From assembly GCA_900539645.1 (NCBI GenBank), contig UQCY01000078.1:1-8624 (forward strand): a stretch of 8,624 nucleotides of DNA, read 5' to 3'. Of the stretch, positions 6,234 through 8,624 are shown piece by piece. The translations under genes and the position numbers were made by a program. Positions within the stretch are counted from its first letter, which is position 1. Each line of letters starts with the position of its first letter. The notes beneath the pieces were generated by a model, which was not told where the DNA came from, did not search any database, and saw only the letters and a list, made by a program, of their open reading frames with translations. The DNA comes from an uncultured Clostridium sp. GTDB taxonomy: Bacteria; Bacillota; Clostridia; Peptostreptococcales; Peptostreptococcaceae.

Positions 6234-7190
6234 ATGCTAGATAGATACGGTAGAGTAGTTGACTATCTAAAAATAGCTATAACAAATAGATGCAATTTAC
6301 AATGTGTGTATTGTAAACCAGCAGACACAAAATACAGACCTGATTATATAAATGACGTACTAAGCGCTGAAGATATAAAATTTTTAATAAAAGCATTTGC
6401 TGAAAATGGAATAAAGAACATAAAATTTGTAGGTGGTGGAGGAGAGCCGACACTACATCCAAATCTACCAGACTTTATAAAATGTGCAAGAGATTGTGGA
6501 ATAAGAGATATATCATTAACTACTAACGGTACAACTCTTGTCAGGTTAGCACAGAGGTTAAAAGATAGTGGTCTTACAAGTGTAAATGTGAGTATAGATT
6601 CCCTTAAACAGTATAAATACCACGCTGTAACGAGAAATGGTAATTTAAACGAGGTATTAACAGGGATAGATTCATGTCTTAGATTAGGAATGAAAGTAAA
6701 GATAAACTGTGTTGCTATAAACGACTTCAATGACAATGAGATTATAGATTTTATACAGATATCAAGAAGGATACCAGTAGATGTGAGGTTTATAGAATTT
6801 ATGCCTTATGGAGAGGCTAAAGCTATATACAATAGAGGACACTACGATATAAAATCTGTAATAGAAGAGCTTCCAGGTATAAGACAAATAGAAAACACCG
6901 ACAAAGGAAGTATAGCAAGCTATTACAAGGTAAAAGGATCTAAGGGAAGAATAGGTGTAATAACACCTTTAGAATGCTCTTTCTGCAATAAATGCAACAA
7001 GATAAATGTAACAGCTGATGGTATGATGAGGCTGTGCATACACTCAAAAAGTGAAATAGACCTAAAACCTTACTTGAATAAACCGTATTTATTTAATGAA
7101 AATATTCAAAAGCTGATATGGATAAAACCAAGACACAACGATCTTATAAAAAGACAATTTGTAAAAAATGATTTAAAAGTTAATAAATAA
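6234..7190 (+). CDS. MoaA-like radical SAM protein with two Fe-S cluster sites
   Basis: This 318-residue protein aligns by eye along its length with MoaA (GTP 3',8-cyclase, first step of molybdopterin synthesis). It has 'YGRVVDYLKIAITNRC' (5-20), the radical SAM cluster CxxxCxxC (Cys20, Cys24, Cys27), 'LTTNG' (95-99), 'VNVSIDSL' (117-124), 'VRFIEFMPYG' (184-193) and a second cluster motif C-x2-C-x13-C (Cys251, Cys254, Cys268) before 'TADGMMRLC'. It departs from true MoaA in several places. The CNRxR arginines that bind GTP are CNKIN (254-258), and the GGEP motif is expanded to VGGGGEP (66-72). The K-rich C-terminus (KNDLKVNK) lacks the paired glycines essential in MoaA. An extra Cys248 lies beside cluster II. 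No other molybdopterin gene is in the window. ATG at 6234 has AGAGGA close upstream and fits the MoaA N-terminus. It is either a divergent MoaA or a relative acting on another substrate. Confidence 0.8.
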   Translation: MLDRYGRVVDYLKIAITNRCNLQCVYCKPADTKYRPDYINDVLSAEDIKFLIKAFAENGIKNIKFVGGGGEPTLHPNLPDFIKCARDCGIRDISLTTNGTTLVRLAQRLKDSGLTSVNVSIDSLKQYKYHAVTRNGNLNEVLTGIDSCLRLGMKVKINCVAINDFNDNEIIDFIQISRRIPVDVRFIEFMPYGEAKAIYNRGHYDIKSVIEELPGIRQIENTDKGSIASYYKVKGSKGRIGVITPLECSFCNKCNKINVTADGMMRLCIHSKSEIDLKPYLNKPYLFNENIQKLIWIKPRHNDLIKRQFVKNDLKVNK

Positions 7191-7206
7191 AAAAATACAA
7201 AAATAC

Positions 7207-7238
7207 AAGACACTTATCGAGAGGTAGGTGTCTTTTTT
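7207..7238 (+). terminator. Terminator after the radical SAM gene
   Basis: A 10-bp stem with one G-U pair (7207-7216 with 7225-7234) and an 8-nt loop is followed by T-rich sequence (7233-7238). It lies 17 bases after the stop codon and separates this unit from the Fur-controlled operon. Confidence 0.85.
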
Positions 7239-7332
7239 ATGCGAAAATATAATTTTTCAGATGAAAATAAGTCTAGTTAAATCAAGGATTGTAGGAGTTG
7301 TTGATAAAAGAAAATAGAAAATGATAAATAAA

Positions 7333-7347
7333 TGATACTAATTATCA
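7333..7347. promoter_or_regulatory. Fur box 1
   Basis: TGATACTAATTATCA matches the Firmicute Fur 7-1-7 consensus TGATAATnATTATCA at all positions but one (C for A at base 6). It lies just upstream of the promoter of the DUF3793-flavodoxin operon. Fur with ferrous iron would be expected to occlude the promoter. Confidence 0.65.
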
Positions 7348-7356
7348 AATAAAAGC

Positions 7357-7388
7357 TTGCTTTAAATTTATCTCTGTAGTAATATAAT
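7357..7388 (+). promoter_or_regulatory. Promoter of the DUF3793-flavodoxin operon
   Basis: Two readings overlap: TTGCTT (7357-7362), 17 bases, TAATAT (7380-7385), or TTTAAA (7361-7366), 16 bases, TATAAT (7383-7388). Both place the start near 7392-7395, between the two Fur-box-like dyads, leaving a leader of about 75 nt. Confidence 0.5.
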
Positions 7389-7406
7389 AAACATAGAAAA
7401 CAATAA

Positions 7407-7421
7407 CGATAATCAATATCG
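7407..7421. promoter_or_regulatory. Fur box 2 (weaker)
   Basis: CGATAATCAATATCG is a near-dyad that matches the 7-1-7 Fur consensus at 11 of its 14 specified positions. It is followed by two more GATAAA hexamers (7421-7426 and 7430-7435), so Fur dimers could bind in tandem. It lies at or just past the predicted start of transcription. Confidence 0.5.
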
Positions 7422-7470
7422 ATAAAGACGATAAATATAAATAAAATTGGTACAGAGAGGAGAATATAAA

Positions 7471-8061
7471 ATGAATATATCATGTCTAAGATGCAGTATA
7501 AAAGGAAATATAGGGCTACAGTGTTCTTTAGTTTTATCAGGGATAAAACCTTCAAACTTATTAATATACAACAACCATTGTGAAGGGTGCATATCAGAGG
7601 AGCTAAGAAATACTGGAGCAGAACATATGAAATTATATACTGGCAAAAATGACTCTGTATCAATAATTTTTAACAGAGAAAAGCTAGAGGAAGCACTTCT
7701 AGATGAGGAAAACATAGAATTTATAAAACAGTATGGTTATAAGAATTTTGATGTAAATTCTGTGATTGAAAAATTATCAGGTAGATACACTGAATTTAAA
7801 GAAGGAAAAGCTGAGTTTCCTCATGAAATGGGGATAGTTCTTGGATATCCACTAGAAGATGTTTCAGGGTTTATAGAAAATAATGGAAAAAATTATCTAT
7901 ACTCTGGCTATTGGAAAGTCTACAAAAATGCTGAAGAAAAAATTCAGCTATTTAAAATATATAAAGATATAAAGAAATATTTTGTAGAACAAATTGAAAA
8001 CGGCAAACAGATACATCAGATTTGCTCTGAATGTAGAGAATTTGCTGTAAGAGCTGCATAA
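7471..8061 (+). CDS. DUF3793 family protein, cysteine-rich form
   Basis: The protein is 196 residues from ATG at 7471, chosen for GAGAGGAG (7455-7462) eight bases upstream. A TTG at 7447 is in frame but lies before this ribosome binding site. The family hallmark is clear: 'FPHEMGIVLGYPLEDVSGF' (117-135) and 'GKNYLYSGYWKVY' (139-151). The N-terminal 'CSLVLSGIKPSNL' (18-30) fits the conserved CAPTLAGxK segment. The biochemical function of DUF3793 is unknown. This copy has three CxxC pairs (Cys5-Cys8, Cys37-Cys40 next to His36, Cys185-Cys188), which could bind a metal or an Fe-S cluster, or could form disulfides. It is soluble, with no signal peptide. It is first in an operon with flavodoxin 64 bases downstream and no terminator between, behind Fur boxes. 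An iron- or redox-related role is therefore inferred from context only. Confidence 0.82.
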   Translation: MNISCLRCSIKGNIGLQCSLVLSGIKPSNLLIYNNHCEGCISEELRNTGAEHMKLYTGKNDSVSIIFNREKLEEALLDEENIEFIKQYGYKNFDVNSVIEKLSGRYTEFKEGKAEFPHEMGIVLGYPLEDVSGFIENNGKNYLYSGYWKVYKNAEEKIQLFKIYKDIKKYFVEQIENGKQIHQICSECREFAVRAA

Positions 8062-8125
8062 ATCAAAAGAATATATAGAATGTAGCTAAATAAAAATTTT
8101 ATCGACTCAAAGGAGGAATAGAAAG

Positions 8126-8548
8126 ATGGTTAAAGTTGTTTACTGGAGTGGAACAGGAAATACAGAAAGTATGGCTAATATGTTAGCTGAAGGGATAAAA
8201 GAAGTAGGAAATGAAGCGGCGTTATTTAACGTTTCTGATATAGATAAAGATACATTACTAGAAGATACAGTATTTGCACTAGGTTGCCCATCTATGGGAA
8301 ATGAAGAACTAGAAGAAGGAGAAATGGAGCCATTTGTTGAAGAGTTAGAAGCTGGATTATCTGGCAAAAAAGTTGCTCTATTTGGATCATATGGATGGGG
8401 ATCTGGAGAATGGATGGAAATTTGGTCTGAAAGAATGACAAATGCTGGAGCTGAAGTATTAGGTACAGTAATAAGTAACGAAGCACCTACAGCAAGTGAA
8501 GAAAAAGAATTAAAAGAACTAGCAGATAAATTAGTAAAAGCAATATAA
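8126..8548 (+). CDS. Short-chain flavodoxin
   Basis: This 140-residue FMN protein is a soluble low-potential electron carrier that can replace ferredoxin, typically when iron is scarce. It closely resembles Clostridium flavodoxin over its whole length. The phosphate-binding loop is WSGTGNT (7-13), and the isoalloxazine loops are 'GCPSMGNEELEE' (53-64) and 'GSYGWGSGEW' (87-96), with Trp91 as the likely stacking residue. Asn59 stands where the well-studied Clostridium beijerinckii protein has Asp58 next to the redox-switching glycine, which could shift its potentials. AGGAGG (8111-8116) lies 9 bases upstream of ATG. It is second in the operon after the DUF3793 gene and is followed by a strong terminator, so Fur control at 7333-7421 should cover it. 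The family call is very firm; its redox partners are not in the window. Confidence 0.95.
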   Translation: MVKVVYWSGTGNTESMANMLAEGIKEVGNEAALFNVSDIDKDTLLEDTVFALGCPSMGNEELEEGEMEPFVEELEAGLSGKKVALFGSYGWGSGEWMEIWSERMTNAGAEVLGTVISNEAPTASEEKELKELADKLVKAI

Positions 8549-8570
8549 TAAAAAATAAAATATATCTCAG

Positions 8571-8618
8571 AAAAGCATCCCAAAAGAGAGTAATTAATCT
8601 CAATAGGGGGTGCTTTTT
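8571..8618 (+). terminator. Terminator after flavodoxin
   Basis: An 11-bp outer stem (8571-8581 with 8607-8617, one G-U pair) encloses a small inner hairpin (GAGA 8586-8589 with TCTC 8598-8601), followed by TTTTTCTTTT. It ends the Fur-controlled operon 23 bases after the stop codon. Confidence 0.85.
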
Positions 8619-8624
8619 CTTTTA

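Noticed and set aside
6344..6736. 130-codon open frame on the minus strand
   Set aside because: It lies wholly inside the radical SAM gene, whose motifs are clear. It has no ribosome binding site of note and a composition typical of an antisense shadow.
7447..7470. Upstream TTG start for the DUF3793 protein
   Set aside because: It would include the Shine-Dalgarno GAGAGGAG within the coding region. ATG at 7471 has the correct spacing from that site.
7277..7715. Minus-strand frames across the Fur region and the start of the DUF3793 gene
   Set aside because: They are hydrophobic, Tyr/Ile/Leu-rich translations of AT-rich antisense DNA. They overlap promoter signals and a well-supported gene.
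8140..8583. 147-codon open frame on the minus strand across flavodoxin
   Set aside because: It is a low-complexity Ser/Pro-rich antisense frame of a certain flavodoxin gene, overlapping its terminator.
1..8624. CRISPR array, insertion sequence, tRNA or phage attachment site
   Set aside because: No regularly spaced direct repeats, transposase or integrase frames, tRNA cloverleaf or long flanking repeats were seen on either strand.

Overview
The window is AT-rich throughout. Codon use is dominated by ATA, AGA and AAA, Shine-Dalgarno sites are strong, and short simple terminators separate the units. The gene content (a PrsA-type lipoprotein foldase, a polysaccharide deacetylase, a short-chain clostridial-type flavodoxin and a DUF3793 protein) points to a low-GC anaerobic Firmicute of the Clostridia, perhaps Peptostreptococcaceae or a close relative. 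The species cannot be named from the sequence alone. There is no transposase, phage gene, CRISPR array, rRNA or tRNA that I can see.

Layout. (1) Positions 1-783: a bidirectional terminator, an AT-rich leader with two dyads, and a single MarR-type regulator. (2) 784-1325: no protein gene. A consensus promoter (TTGACA, 17 bases, TATAAA) and a strong terminator about 200 bases later frame a candidate small RNA. (3) 1249-1514: a 62-residue unknown protein on the minus strand with its own promoter, ribosome binding site and terminator. It diverges from the next operon, and the two -10 regions share an identical 14-base core. (4) 1724-4525: an envelope operon of three genes: membrane-anchored polysaccharide deacetylase, PrsA-like foldase lipoprotein and alpha/beta-hydrolase, closed by a terminator. 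(5) 4695-6062: a RelA/SpoT-type nucleotidyltransferase with a RelQ-like catalytic domain and a C-terminal region of about 235 residues that I do not recognise. (6) 6068-7238: an extended -10 promoter, a 28-codon ORF with a good ribosome binding site, a MoaA-like radical SAM protein lacking several hallmarks of true MoaA, and a terminator. (7) 7333-8618: a Fur-box-containing promoter region driving a DUF3793 protein and a flavodoxin, closed by a terminator.

How the genes may work together. The deacetylase and PrsA are joined by a Shine-Dalgarno that overlaps the deacetylase stop codon. They would serve wall modification and folding of exported proteins. The last operon looks like an iron-starvation module: two Fur-box-like dyads flank the promoter, and flavodoxin classically replaces ferredoxin when iron is short. 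The DUF3793 partner here carries three CxxC pairs. The least ordinary parts of the window are the divergent MoaA-like protein with its tiny upstream ORF, the large RelA/SpoT-like protein, and the candidate small RNA.
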